Shown: piece by piece, positions 1 through 12,033 of the stretch | Layout of the letters: every line of letters starts with the position of its first letter | Numbering within the stretch: position 1 is the stretch's first letter | Assembly (NCBI RefSeq): GCF_032118995.1 | Contig: NC_092668.1 | Coordinates: forward strand, 14,983,501 to 15,047,500 | DNA: 64,000 bases | Direction: 5' to 3' | DNA from: Asterias amurensis | Taxonomy: Eukaryota; Echinodermata; Asteroidea; Forcipulatida; Asteriidae | The notes under the pieces: model-generated | What the model was told of the DNA's origin: nothing | The model's input: the letters and a program-made list of their open reading frames with translations, nothing else | Databases searched by the model: none | Program-made: the position numbers and the translations under genes

Positions 1-2854
1 TGAGATGATTGGCGTAAGGCACCCACACATACAAACATTTCATTAATCTGTGTGCAGTTGTCGGACCATCTCTCACGAACGTCCAAGCAGTTAATTAGAA
101 GCGAGGATTCTTTGACTCTCGAGAAGAGAGTTACAGCCGGTTGCAGACTTCAGTTTTACCCAACAACGTCAATGGCCGACAGGCAACCAATTTGACCATT
201 GGTGAGTATTTCTTTTCACTAGTAGTATATAGAATCTTAGATTGAACGTCAACTAAATGTTGCTAATGTAGCCTTTTGCTTAATTGTGCCTAATAAACAG
301 TGAAGTCGGCCATCTTGTGTGGGATTCGAACCCACAGTCGTTCCAATTCAATGGTCGCACTGTTAATTCATTGACGAAAGGCCAGCAGTTTTAGGCCTAA
401 GTTTATTTATGTTGTTTGGCACTTGGCTGCAAATGTTACGTAATGAATGCCATTTGATGTGCTGTCTTTTTCAATTCGTCTTTGTGTGAAGTGCTAAACT
501 GTGCAAACCACGTGACCAGTTAGTCAGCGAAATATGTTCACAAGAGAAATTCCTTTCAACTCTGTGTCGGATTTCCCATAACATCCAAGCATACATGGCT
601 CGAAAGCTTGTTTTATTTTATGAATAAAAAATAACTCCGACGACCCCTTGATCGTTCCGTCCCTCGATCCAAACACCTATTTATATCCAAACCTAGTTTC
701 TAGAAAAGGTCTTGTAATATTATCCATTCCCCTGTGTTAGAGTAAACTTAAACCCCTCTGGCCCATCCTTAGAAACATGTCCAAACTTTCTTTCCCCCAC
801 CCCCTGTTTTCCTAATAAGTAATGTTTAAAACATCCGATCTTGAAGATAAACACTTATTCTATAGTCAGAGATAATATTCCAACACCGATAATCATTCAT
901 CAACAAGGAAGCGAGGTCAGAGGAACTGCGTAGTGATATTTTTGACACCTAGCGATGAGCAGGCCACCGACCGCGTCACTCTCGGGTTACTCTTTTCTAA
1001 CACTTTATTTTGACCCAAGATAACTGCAAGGACTTCCCATGGTGTTTCGTTACTCAATAAATTGATAATTTTTATCTCTTACGTTGACGCTAACAAACGC
1101 TAACAAATGACATAAGAGACAATTGTTTTTAATAATCTGTATCAGAGAAACATATCTGGTAATGGATGAACCACATCATGAATGACGAACTCCGGCTGTG
1201 GCTTTGCTTCCTTCTAGCCGCAGTCAAAGTCGCTGGATTCAGACTCTGTCCTGCTGCCTCGTGATTGGTTGAGAGCGAGTCACATGATGTCCCTTTTTAA
1301 CGTAAAAAAGTGCGACGCGCGACGAACTATCTGTATTCTATATATAGCAACCAATGTGTCTTACCATATCAACCAAATGTACTATACCCATAGCAACCAG
1401 TGTCTTATATCCGTAGCAACTTCTTGGTGTCTGGACATCTGCTTTAAATCCGTGTTTCGTAATGGTTTTTAGTCTCAATGGTTTTTTGCGTGAGTCCTCT
1501 TTTTTGTGACGTCACAGCTGGTTGCTGTAGTGCCAATTTAAAGGTAGAACAAGTCTGATTATAACCACAGCTTTCCATCGCTTGGATCACCAAACTCTCC
1601 ATTGCCTCACGGAGTCTCTCTATTTGCTTATATCTAAGCATCCCTTAGGGTGTTCTCATTCACAGTACCCCAAACATCAATTAATTCTCTATACATTGGA
1701 AATATTTTCATATGGTTGTCTATAAACATGGGAGTGCACCTGTAGCGCCCAGCAAACTCAATCGACTGACGCCATCTGGACACGTGTCCACCCTACAGGC
1801 CGTAACGTCTTCCATCGTGTAGAAATCGACTTATTGTCCGCAGGGTTTAGTCACGAGTGGTCTTGAATAGATAGAAACATAATCAGGAATACTTTGAACC
1901 GAAGGGTTTTAGAAAATGGACCCTAGATGTGAACGATATACTTAAATCCATGAAAATTGCAAAAGTCTTATTTTTGTTTTACTCTTTGAGGCAACTGTTT
2001 CTATTCCAAACGACAGCCGATTTTAAGGGGGAGAACAAACAAATTCACTTGTTGATCAATTTTTAGTGAATGTATGAATAATTTATTTTACCGTTTTCGT
2101 TACGTTGAAGCCTTTCACTGGTGCTCATAAACGTTTATCAGCTTTGGGTTTTTTGCGCGTTTGAAGCAAATGCGCAAGCGTATGTAGTGACATATACGGG
2201 GCCACGCCCTAGCTAAACATGCTCAAAGGTGACTCTCAGTACAATTATCTTGTTGAATGAAACTTCAACGAGAGAACATCTTTAAGTGACGCACTGTAAT
2301 TATACTTCTTATACTGGTACGCATATTACTTGGAAGCACGGTCAGTGTCTTAGTGACATGGCTTCATTCCTCTGTTTACAGATCAAAATCTTTCTATTTT
2401 TATTCTCTCAACACCCCAGGGAGGAATAACAAGAGTCCGAAACTGTTTGATGGGATCTTCGCTTTATTTTTAGCCCAACTTTTAATATAATGCCATCAAG
2501 TGCTTTGAAATATTGTTTAGAGTAATATTGTTGATCAACAAGTTCTGGTTTGTCGATTAAAATAACTGGGGGTTATTGAAATGCCGAGATTAATCGAGAT
2601 TCTAATTGAGATGACATGAATTGATCTTAGGGCCTATGGGGTTCGGCTAAATTGCTTATACGAGCAAGCTATTCTTTTCAGATTGCGTCAGCGGTTCGTG
2701 CTCTTTTATGCTTCATTTTAAAGAATAAATTAATTCTCTACAGTAGTCTATAAACACGCCTAAAACTGGTGAAACTGATTTAAATTTGTATAATACATCA
2801 ACATTTAATGCTATGACTCAACCCACAGAAGCAAAAAGGAGATGGGATAATATC
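1..2854. other. Intergenic, no gene seen
   Basis: No open frame here has splice context or a recognisable family motif. A good donor-like site (ttg|gtgagt) lies near 200 after a short open stretch, but no coding exon could be built around it. A loose 22-24 bp repeat containing tagcaac spans about 1345-1425. Otherwise the stretch is ordinary AT-rich non-coding DNA. Confidence 0.5.
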
Positions 2855-4552
2855 CAGGGGTTGCCCTTAACTTTTTTTTCAACTGGCCAGCAGGACCAGT
2901 TGGCTTGATTTTTCACTGGTCCGCCAGGTTTTTGACTGGTCCGTCAAATTTTTTTATATGTTTTTTTAACTAAAAAAATACTGTTGTATACCAACTGCTT
3001 GATTTTTAATCGCCGCTATTTCAAAATTCAACATGAATTGCAACGTCAACTTAACTGCACTGGAAGCCATACTTTATTTATGTGTACCAAGTTATTGTGT
3101 TCGTAAGGGGGCTCACTAATTTGAGAGTATTTTTTCTTTAAAAAAAGTAATAATAATCTTATTAAAATTAATTTAAAAACAGGTCAAATTATTTGTGAGA
3201 GCAAATTGGAAAATTTAACATGATCTTTATTTAGGTAATTTTTCAGTCTACGGTTTATTGTAAGCATTGGACATCGAAGTATTCTCAAGTACGAAGAACA
3301 TTTGTATGAATTTGTTTTTATTGTTTTACTTAACAAAAAAAACCACTTTAAAACCGACTGTTAAAAATATTAACTTTTTATGTATTGCCTTCAAATCTAC
3401 AGTGGGGAGGGTTTACGTGCGATCGCTTAAGTTATTTTATCATGTATAAACATTGCCTGTTTGTACTTTTAATATTAAGTATTCATAAACACAATACATC
3501 GTACCGACAACCGAAGTTCCCAAAATCTTCCCACTTTCGTCCAGAAAAAAAACAACAAAAAGTAGACATCAAAATAGTTGCAACATCCATGGAGAAGCAT
3601 ACGGCGTTTTACGGTATTTTTTTAATTATGTGTACGGAATGGTCGGTGCCGTTGTCTGTTTTGTGAAGAAAAAATTCATTTAAAAGCAGCAAAAACAACT
3701 GCGCCTTTGTTAAACCATGGAGGTGTTGCATTCGAGAACCCAAGTATTTCTTGAAATTTGAACCCGCAAAAAAAAACAACGAAGCAACCGCGCATTATAT
3801 TTGACCAATAAAACCATGGAGCAAAACTAGATCGCCCACCGATCGCCCGCAAAAAAAACAAGCCCCAAATAACAAAAAAAATTAAGCAAAATCAGGACGG
3901 AAGAACCATACTAATCCCAATTAAATACTCCTTTTTGCTCATCAAGAGTATCCTAACTTTGTAATTTTTGTTCAATGAAGCCTCACCGTCTCGCTCGTTT
4001 TTCGTAAACACGCTAGACTCTTTTCCCCACACGGAAATCTGCTCCGTTGACGACGACGACCATGCTGCTGCTGACAGAATGTGTTTTGCTTTGTGGTCTT
4101 TTGTCAAGGCGATTGAAGCTAGTTTTGTAAGCTATCGCGTACTTTCACCAATAGAGGGCGTCTATTCTCACGCTATCGAATATTCTGAAACGCCCTCTAG
4201 CGATCAATGTTTCTTACACTTTTTGGCACACGTGAACTAATACGAAGACTACAAGCATTTACATTGCATGTTGGGATTTTGCGCTGTGTGTACATGTGTA
4301 TGTGTTATCGTGGGAAGTTTGCCAGCGTTCAGCGGCACTTCGGGTGATTTTTTTACGTTTTATCCAAACCTTGAGTGAATGTTTTTATGTTTTATTCGAG
4401 CCTAAAAATATTTAAATAATAGTCATAGTTCTGTAGTACCGCTGCCGATATTTTTGACTGGTCAGCCGGACCAGTTGGCAAGGTGTTTCAGCTGGTCCGC
4501 CGCGATTTCTACTGGTATTTGGCCAGCGGACCAGCGTTAAGGTCGAACCCTG
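2855..4552. mobile_element. hAT-like non-autonomous DNA transposon
   Basis: The two ends are inverted copies: the left end reads CAGGGGTTGCCCTTAAC and the right end, reverse-complemented, reads CAGGGTTCGACCTTAAC. Both ends carry several copies, in both orientations, of a subterminal motif close to CTGGTCCGCC (about 2882-2945 and 4458-4537). CAGGG termini with repeated subterminal motifs are typical of hAT elements. The 1.7-kb interior has no transposase-length frame. I could not find a clean 8-bp target duplication (ataatatc against gataaaaa), so the hAT label is an inference from the termini. Confidence 0.55.
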
Positions 4553-4613
4553 GATAAAAAATGCATTAAGATAATATAAAAATACATTCGCTGATTGTAG
4601 TAATTACTTGTTC

Positions 4614-4614
4614 G

Positions 4615-4661
<47 letters not shown>

Positions 4662-4669
4662 GCTGCTGC

Positions 4670-4730
<61 letters not shown>

Positions 4731-4742
4731 GCTGTTGTTGTT
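4614..4742. repeat. (GTT)n microsatellite
   Basis: About 43 triplets of GTT with three scattered GCT interruptions, 60 bp outside the right end of the hAT-like element. The poly-Val, poly-Leu, poly-Asn and poly-Thr frames it generates on both strands are artefacts. Confidence 0.95.
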
Positions 4743-5575
4743 TTCTTGTTGTTTCTGTTTCTTTTCAAAGCTGCTGTTATCCATAAAGCATGGGAAAGAA
4801 GTGCACCCCTCCTTTTTATTATGTCATGTACATTACATGTCAATTTATGACAGTGATTTATAATGTCGAGTTGTCTCACTAATTGAGAAATGTTGATGAT
4901 GACCTTTGTCTGTGTGGATGACATGTGTTTTGGTTATGAGGTCAACAACGTATACTTGAGCCATGGTGTATGATTAATATAGACCTTGAGTAATACACGA
5001 AACATCTTGTCTCGTTCTGGCATACCATGGTGATAGTAAACTGGGCCGAGGTTTTGGCTGGAAAGCCCGTGAAGGAAACGCTGCGATCCCCCGACGAACG
5101 AACTGCACATCGGACATAATTTACGATTCGCTAGATGTGTTATTTCTGGATCTACGAGGACACGATGTCGTTCATAATTTGCAATGTTGATGTGTTTAAT
5201 AGGCAGGGATGACTTATTGATGAAGATTAAGATGTTCCTCTTGTGTTATGAAATGATGCTTACGAGATGTCAAAAATGTCATAAAAATGTCAATATTTTT
5301 TACTCCCACACTCACTAAAAAGCTCTGTGTTGCAGTCACTGTGTGGATGTTCCTTTGTGAACTCCTGTTTTCATCAGCACACTGTGTGGACGTGTGTATG
5401 TCCACATTGTGTTTCAATTCCTTTTCTTACTGCCGTTTAATTAGGGCCTACACAAAACAAACAGAAGACGTCAAGAAGAAAGAAGTGAAGAGAGAGAACA
5501 GAATGAAGCCAGAATGAATAGTTGGAGATGAAGAATGAAAAAGACGATAGATGAGTGGAAGTATTGGGCCAGTAA
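4743..5575. other. Intergenic, nothing recognised
   Basis: Short unsupported frames only; no splice-flanked exon, RNA gene or repeat family recognised. Confidence 0.5.
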
Positions 5576-5685
5576 CGGGGGCGACTTTGTGGGGCGACAT
5601 TGTTAGGGGCGAGTTTGTACATGAAAGGGGCGAGCTTGCTGGGGGCGACTTTGTGGGGGCGACTTAGCCGGGGGGGCGAGATGAC
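5576..5685 (+). repeat. Dispersed G-rich repeat GGGGCGA, copy A
   Basis: Contains recurring gggggcgacttt/gggcgagtttg units. The segment around 5587-5650 (gcgacattgttaggggcgag, then gtttgtacatg) is closely matched at about 27426-27480 in the same orientation. It is therefore a dispersed family rather than a simple repeat. Runs of four to seven G could form G-quadruplexes. Confidence 0.7.
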
Positions 5686-8600
5686 TGGTTACCGTTTAAA
5701 CACAAGAGGATGGAGACACATACACAAAGACTATAGGCGAAGGCAGAGAAGGCAAAGACAAAAGGTTATTTTTTGTTCATTTCCATCATTTCCATTCAGA
5801 CCATGGAATTAATCTAATAGTCTGGAACCCCATCACCACCCCCCTTTAAATCCATACTTTTAATATCAATAACGTTTAATAATCATTCCAAACTATCTGC
5901 AGAGATTCAGAACGGAACTAATTAACGCATTCTTGGGTGCAAATATTATTTTTAATCTCTTCTGATTTGGGGATTGAGTGTTATGGCTGGTTAATTAACC
6001 ACTAGACATCCTTGGTGAACATTCCCCATCATGATAAATTTCTCAGTTATGTCATTATGTATCTGTCTTTGATTTATCTACATTTTTGACATCATTAATG
6101 TTAATTAATTTCAGAGCACAATCGCAAGCCAAGGTCTATTAAAATGGGACAATGTTTGTTTGTCATCTAATACATTATACATATATAAATTTCAAATTAA
6201 ACAAAAATTTACACAACTTGCGCAATATGCAACAAACGTAATTGACCATTTTTTTTCTCTCTTTTTTTCTAAGGACCGAAACTATTTTGTAAAGAACAAT
6301 AATAGCTAAGGGCGCGTTATAAATACGGTTTTCATTGTATAAAACTGTTTCAAACAAACCAAATACATTATTTTGTACACGTCCTTTAAACAAGAATATC
6401 TGTACATGTTCCTGTATAAGGGCTCTTCTAAATAGATGGGTTTACTATTTCTAAATGAACCTTCGCAGCCACAGATCTCGTCACAGTTTAATAATTCGTC
6501 TTTACATGAACAAACAAGCCCTCTGGTGTTTTAAAACAGTTTAACGGTTTCACTCATTAGACATCATTTGTCAAATTCTACACATTCAACCCCAGAGGTC
6601 TAAAAGATAGTCGCGTTTATAATTTCATGCAAACGATTGTCTGGTCCAATTCTCACACACCATTTACAATGAAACACCCCAGGCCGCCTGAAATGACAAG
6701 ACACCCACTTGTTTCTAAATGGAAGGTGGTAACATCTCCTTGGAGAGCTTTAAGTTTGTAGAGCTTCATCACTGAAAACAACTCAAGCTGTTGATCAACT
6801 AACAACCAAGTCGACCTTCGCTTGAAAAGAGCGACTTAGTGTGAGTTTCTTTGCAAAGTCTGTTTCGTTTCTCACACACGGAAGCTAATTTTACACCTGT
6901 AGTTATTAATCCCATCAAAGCCCCGCAGTGTTTGGTTCAAATAGACTCAACCTTGAAGAAAACACGCAAAAAACTTTGCGGTGAGAAACAATTGTTGAAG
7001 TACGTCACTCAATCCAAGCGTAGCCATTGGCTGAGCGTATAGCCACGTGATGCTACCGTGACTGTGATTGGTCAACTGAAACTTAATCTGGGTAGACTTC
7101 TTTCAAGGGTTTGTACAGTGGTATACAAGTGCGTCTGAGAGTGGAAGCTAATGCGTAATGTCAACAAAGAATACAATCTAAATTTAGTTGTCACACAACA
7201 CCGATGTAGAGCCATTGACAACCTATCACCAGTCACGTATAGCTGTATTATCACTTCTTCAAATAAGTCTCATGTCATTTAAAGTAACATTATCCCTCAG
7301 ACAACCAACCCAGACCACTTAAATATCACAATACCCAGCTATCTCCAAGAAAAAGCTTGCAGCGTTGGTCCTCCAGGCGGTCACTCAACAAAATAGTGCA
7401 AACGTAAGTTGGCAGATGATTGTAATATATATTTCATACTATGTTGATGTAACTCGTTGGTGTTGGAGCTAAGGAATGAAGGAGATGTCTTTGGTCGCAT
7501 CTGCTGAACTTTTCAGGTTGGTCAGCGTGAGGTTTTAATCTCGATCTTGACGGTCACCATTTTAATCATCTTAAAGATGAGGGTTCATATAGTAATTATT
7601 GATGTAAATATCTGGAATTGTTTAAGTGGCCAAGCAAATTATGTAAATTTTTACCAGATACTTGGTTCTAGAAACTATCTTAAGGGCGAGGCACTTTTTG
7701 CTTAGTATCTTTAACGAAATGTACAAATGTAGAAATGAAGATTGCTTTCATTCTTGAAAGACGCTTTTCTCTCGGCTCTTTGGGTTGCTATGAATGACCG
7801 CTACTCTGTCTTTCCCTCAAAGTAATTATGCACATAAAGATCAATGTACCCTACTTGCCTATGTTTCTTGAAACCACACCTGCAGATCTTTTCAGAACCA
7901 AAACTCCACACCATAATAAATTTATTCTTATTATCCACATCAAACAAAGGCTTGGATCACCAATGTTGGAAAACTTTTGCTCCTGAAAATAATCCCTACC
8001 GTTTGAAACGATTTGTTCCTTAAAAATCTCGTAACTCACTGTAAAACAGACCCAGAAACTTTAATTCTAAATTGTGTGACAAGATTGCCCTTCCAACAAT
8101 AACTGTTACACATCAAATGTTTCACATTCTAGATCACACCAATAATCAAATGAAATCAAAATCAATACTGTCAAAATATGGACCTACCCCCCCCCCCCTC
8201 CCCATCATAATCCAAGAAAGTGGTCTAATGGCATATTTGAGAGGCCGGGTGTTTTGGTTGTTCCATCATTGAGGTCACCGAGTTGTCACGTTGTCAATTT
8301 CCATCTTCCATTACGTCTCCAAACAGAGATCGGATCTTTGTTTCCATCCTCCGGCTTCTTTTAAAAGGACGAGCAAACACAGGTTATTGGATGTCGTCTT
8401 GACACTTCTTCTGACTCTAGAAGTGATGGGTCAAAGATAAGAAGAGGGGCTTGGTCCATTAGTTGCTTTGGTTTAGAGTCCATGTATCGGTGTCAGTATG
8501 GAAGAAAAGGGCCTTGGTATCCATAGAGAAACCTTTCTGTATAAGATCTCCGGTGAATTGAGGGCTTTGCTGGTCGGGAGCGCGCCGGGCCAAAGTGGTT

Positions 8601-11600
8601 GATTTACCGCGAGCTATCTCTCTATTAACACCCTTGGATCTTCGTTCCATTATCCGCCAATGCGCAATTAGTCCGAGCTGTCTCACAGAGCATCTTGATT
8701 AATTGACTTTGTGAAAATGGTTTTGTGTTTGTTGAGGGGGGGGGGGGCAAACAAAGTGTGGATGGGATGTGTCAACTCGATGTACGGAACTTGTTTTGCC
8801 AGATTTCTTTTTGGAAGAAAATGGAAGAAAGGCGACATTCACGGTGCCTAAGAATTCCGTTCTGCTCTGTTAATTTGATAGAGATAAACCAGGCGTGTTT
8901 GATGGTCAAGCAGGGAAAAGAATTGCCCGAAACCCTGAAATCAAAACTCATTGTAAATTGTTTACTTCAAAATTTTGCATCACAAACGAGTAAATAAAAA
9001 GATATTGGTGACATGTAAGTAAGGTTTTGAAGATATGGTGGAGCTATTATAGCAATCGTGCTGTTACAATCGTAGTATAGTTCTAGCACGACTATAACTG
9101 TTGTTACACATTCTTGTGAATTGTTTGTCTATGTAAAGTTTAGAAGCGCGAATTAGTTTATTTGCCGCATCCCCTCTCTCAAGCCACTCCCCCTCCATGA
9201 ACATCTCTGGATACGCCACTTCGTTTGCAGTTGTTCACTACTTGCAGTTATTCTGACAGTTTGTGGTCATATTGTATCTCCATGAGAGAGAGCTACAATG
9301 TGTGACCGCGGGTAAGGGGTTGGTAAGGGGGGGGGGGGTAAGTTCACATGCCACGGTCCATCGATGGATGAAGTGATAGATGAACGGGAAGCAGCCGCTC
9401 ACAGGACGACAGCTCCTTGTAATGCCTTGGCCTTTAGACAATCCATTCCAGCCTGGCCTACCCTTTTAATGAGATTTTCTTTAAGGCAAATTGTCCATAG
9501 CTTAATCGCATTAATACATGACCGTTAGAGATCGTTGTAAGCCAGGCATAACCCGTGAGTGTCGTTACAATCCTTAGGCACAGTGTGAGACTAGAAACAC
9601 CAAAGTGCTATCCGGTAATTCGCTTTATGATATGGGCTAGTTCTGATAACGTCGTTAGTTTTTGGCGTCTAACAGACTTGATGTCAAATTTGACCACAGT
9701 TTCTTTGAAAATGAATAGCGAGACACAAAATTTAATATATTATGTTGCCACTAATAGCTGTATCAAAAAGGTCAAATTTATTACTAGTTTTAAAGTCCAG
9801 TTCAAGTGATAATAATTTGGTCATATTTTCTGTGGTCGCTAGAAATGGTCATTCTGTCACTTCATAATACCAACACGTCATCTGTCAACGATTTTAAACG
9901 TGCACTAAAAAAAACTTGTTCGTGATGGTTTTCCTTATAATCGGTATCACTGGTGCTTTACGTTTGTTAATTTTTATTAATCTTCAATAACATCACTTTG
10001 CCACTAATACCAGCGACTAATTAAGTATCGTATTATGCCCCTTATGTTTAAAACATTATTCAATTGCTATTCAATTGCTATTTTTACTGGTGGTATATTT
10101 TGCCAGCCGGAAATGCAAGGTTTACCCAACTTCCACATATGTTCAATTCCATGTAATAATATGCTTAAGCTCTCAATGTGATTGGTCAGTTGCGATCGGG
10201 AGAGAAGTTACGTCACAGTGACGTACTCGTTTATGCAGTTGTGATTTGCCTACGTACTAATCCCATGAGGTGATTTGGAGGATTGGGATGTATTTATAGT
10301 ATTTTGAATATTTTCAAGTCATGCCATTTGGGAAAGTTTAACTCTTGTGTACACAGTGGTCTCTAAATAATCCAATATATGCACATCGGGTGTTACCATA
10401 AAGGGATTAGTTTCAGCCAGATTGTCGCAACACACCATAGTTACCCAAATCAAATCAAATATTGAAGATGTCGGATGATTATTTGATCATGGACTCAGTC
10501 CGTCTCTCTTCCAATCCAACTCCTTCAAGTTGACTTGACCCTTTTCACGCATCACGCTGTTGTTATTTTGAAAATCTCATTTTAGTTCAGTCAAGCGAGG
10601 TCTCTCCATCCTGGATTACTTATCACCCAATCTATAGCCTGATAATGACCGTTTGATTTAGAGAGATGGTTTTCACGTGGGTCAAAATGGTCAAGTTGAT
10701 TTTGACCGTGTATTGGAAGGGTGTGCCCCGGGTGTTTTGGTGCAAATATTTGGTTGAGTTATATGGTATTGATACGGTGGATAAGCACGGTCGTGGTTGT
10801 ATGGTGACGGCCAACCTATGTCATGTCTCGTGGGATATTAAAATCTATAGTTTGCTATAAGAAGGTTAATTTATTTTACAGATGGTGTGTTCTATACACC
10901 GTATTGACGTGTCAATCCTTGACTAGAAATACAATTATACGAAATGGCATTATTTATCATGAAAATCCAATGATAAGGCTTAAAACACAAAGTCAACATT
11001 TTATAAATTGTCTAAACAAGACAGTAACAAATAAATCCACACTTTCAAACCCTACTGTTACATTAAGGGAAGGAAAAACTTACTAAAGTTAAAGCGCTTC
11101 TTTAACCTGTTTGACAACTTGATTAATTGGTTGAATTGTTCCTTTGATTAAACAACCATGGAGTTAGGCACACAGTCTCAGAGAATATGGAGAAAGATAT
11201 TTATATATAAAGATGTCGCACAAATGGACAAATAAAACAAGCAGTTTTCAAAAATCCTATAATTTGATGGATGAGTAGTATGGATTGTTATGCTATAAGA
11301 ACCTATATTTTTAAGGGATAAATCTCTGATGAACCAGATATATTACTCTTAATTTAATTTCTCAGAAAAATAAAATTTGTCATCCCATCCGAGGAAATTA
11401 TTGTGAGCTCACCCCGACGCCAACAAATCTAGCAAATAATTGTGTTTAGTGTGGGCTCTGTTTGCCTTAGCACATCCAGCCCCCCCCCCCCTGCTCATAA
11501 AGAGCTTTCATGTACTCACTGGACCTGATGACATGTACATCGTTTAGCATTTGTCATCACATCCATCTTGGGACTTTCCAATGACCATTATGGAATTTAT

Positions 11601-11880
11601 AAAAATAAATAAAAACCACCTTAATTCTTGTGGTGTTTGTCCAACATAAGAGGTATCGAAGTTTGTAAATTTACCGTCGATGCATGAAAATGACAGTTAG
11701 TTCCGTTTTGGGAACTGGTAGAGTTTTAATTTGTTTGTTATGACTCTGTGAACAATTGTTTTTTTTATGAGGGAGCATTGCTTTAAACTAAAAAAAAAAG
11801 AATAAGTTAATGGGACTAGCAAAATACAGCTGGAACTTCATTTTGATTCAACAAACCACACCTTTTAGCGTTGATTGCAG
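5686..11880. other. Intergenic, no gene seen
   Basis: Roughly 6 kb of AT-rich DNA with only short unsupported frames. Landmarks are a C run near 8188, a G run near 8740, a G run near 9329, and a palindromic CRE-like site at 10209-10225. No exon with flanking splice sites and a recognisable protein motif was found on either strand. Confidence 0.5.
10209..10225. promoter_or_regulatory. Palindromic double CRE-like site
   Basis: TACGTCAC-A-GTGACGTA is a perfect 17-bp palindrome built from two head-to-head TGACGTA half-sites of the ATF/CREB type. A CCAAT-type word (gattggtc) lies about 35 bp upstream. The nearest supported gene start is 6.3 kb downstream, so a regulatory role is only a suggestion. 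Confidence 0.4.
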
Positions 11881-12033
11881 TAGGTTCTTTAACGTGCATT
11901 GTACACCACACGGGACCACTACAGCATACGACCCATCCGAAGGGACACAGCAACAGTTAAGTGTCTTGCTCAAGGACACACTGAGTCACGACTGGGATCC
12001 GAACTCACACCCTGCTTATCAGAAACACAAGGA
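11881..12033 (-). mobile_element. tRNA-derived SINE fragment (antisense)
   Basis: On the minus strand this reads as a SINE tail: a B-box-like gagttcggatccc, the core tgtccttgagcaagacactt, then a conserved stretch ending in gcacgttaaagaacc. This core and tail are a widespread deuterostome/molluscan SINE signature (established knowledge). The A-box half is not evident, so the copy looks 5'-truncated. A related tRNA head with a similar core is at about 59274-59395. Confidence 0.7.

Noticed and set aside
315-400. tRNA-like T-arm (GTGGGTTCGAATCCCAC on the minus strand)
   Set aside because: No matching acceptor or D arm at the right distance; at most a fragment of a tRNA-derived repeat.
3968-4240. 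90-codon frame inside the hAT-like element
   Set aside because: No transposase or zinc-finger signature; the opposite strand is also partly open.
4566-4924. Poly-Asn, poly-Thr, poly-Val and poly-Leu frames
   Set aside because: Products of the GTT microsatellite at 4614-4742; no gene context.
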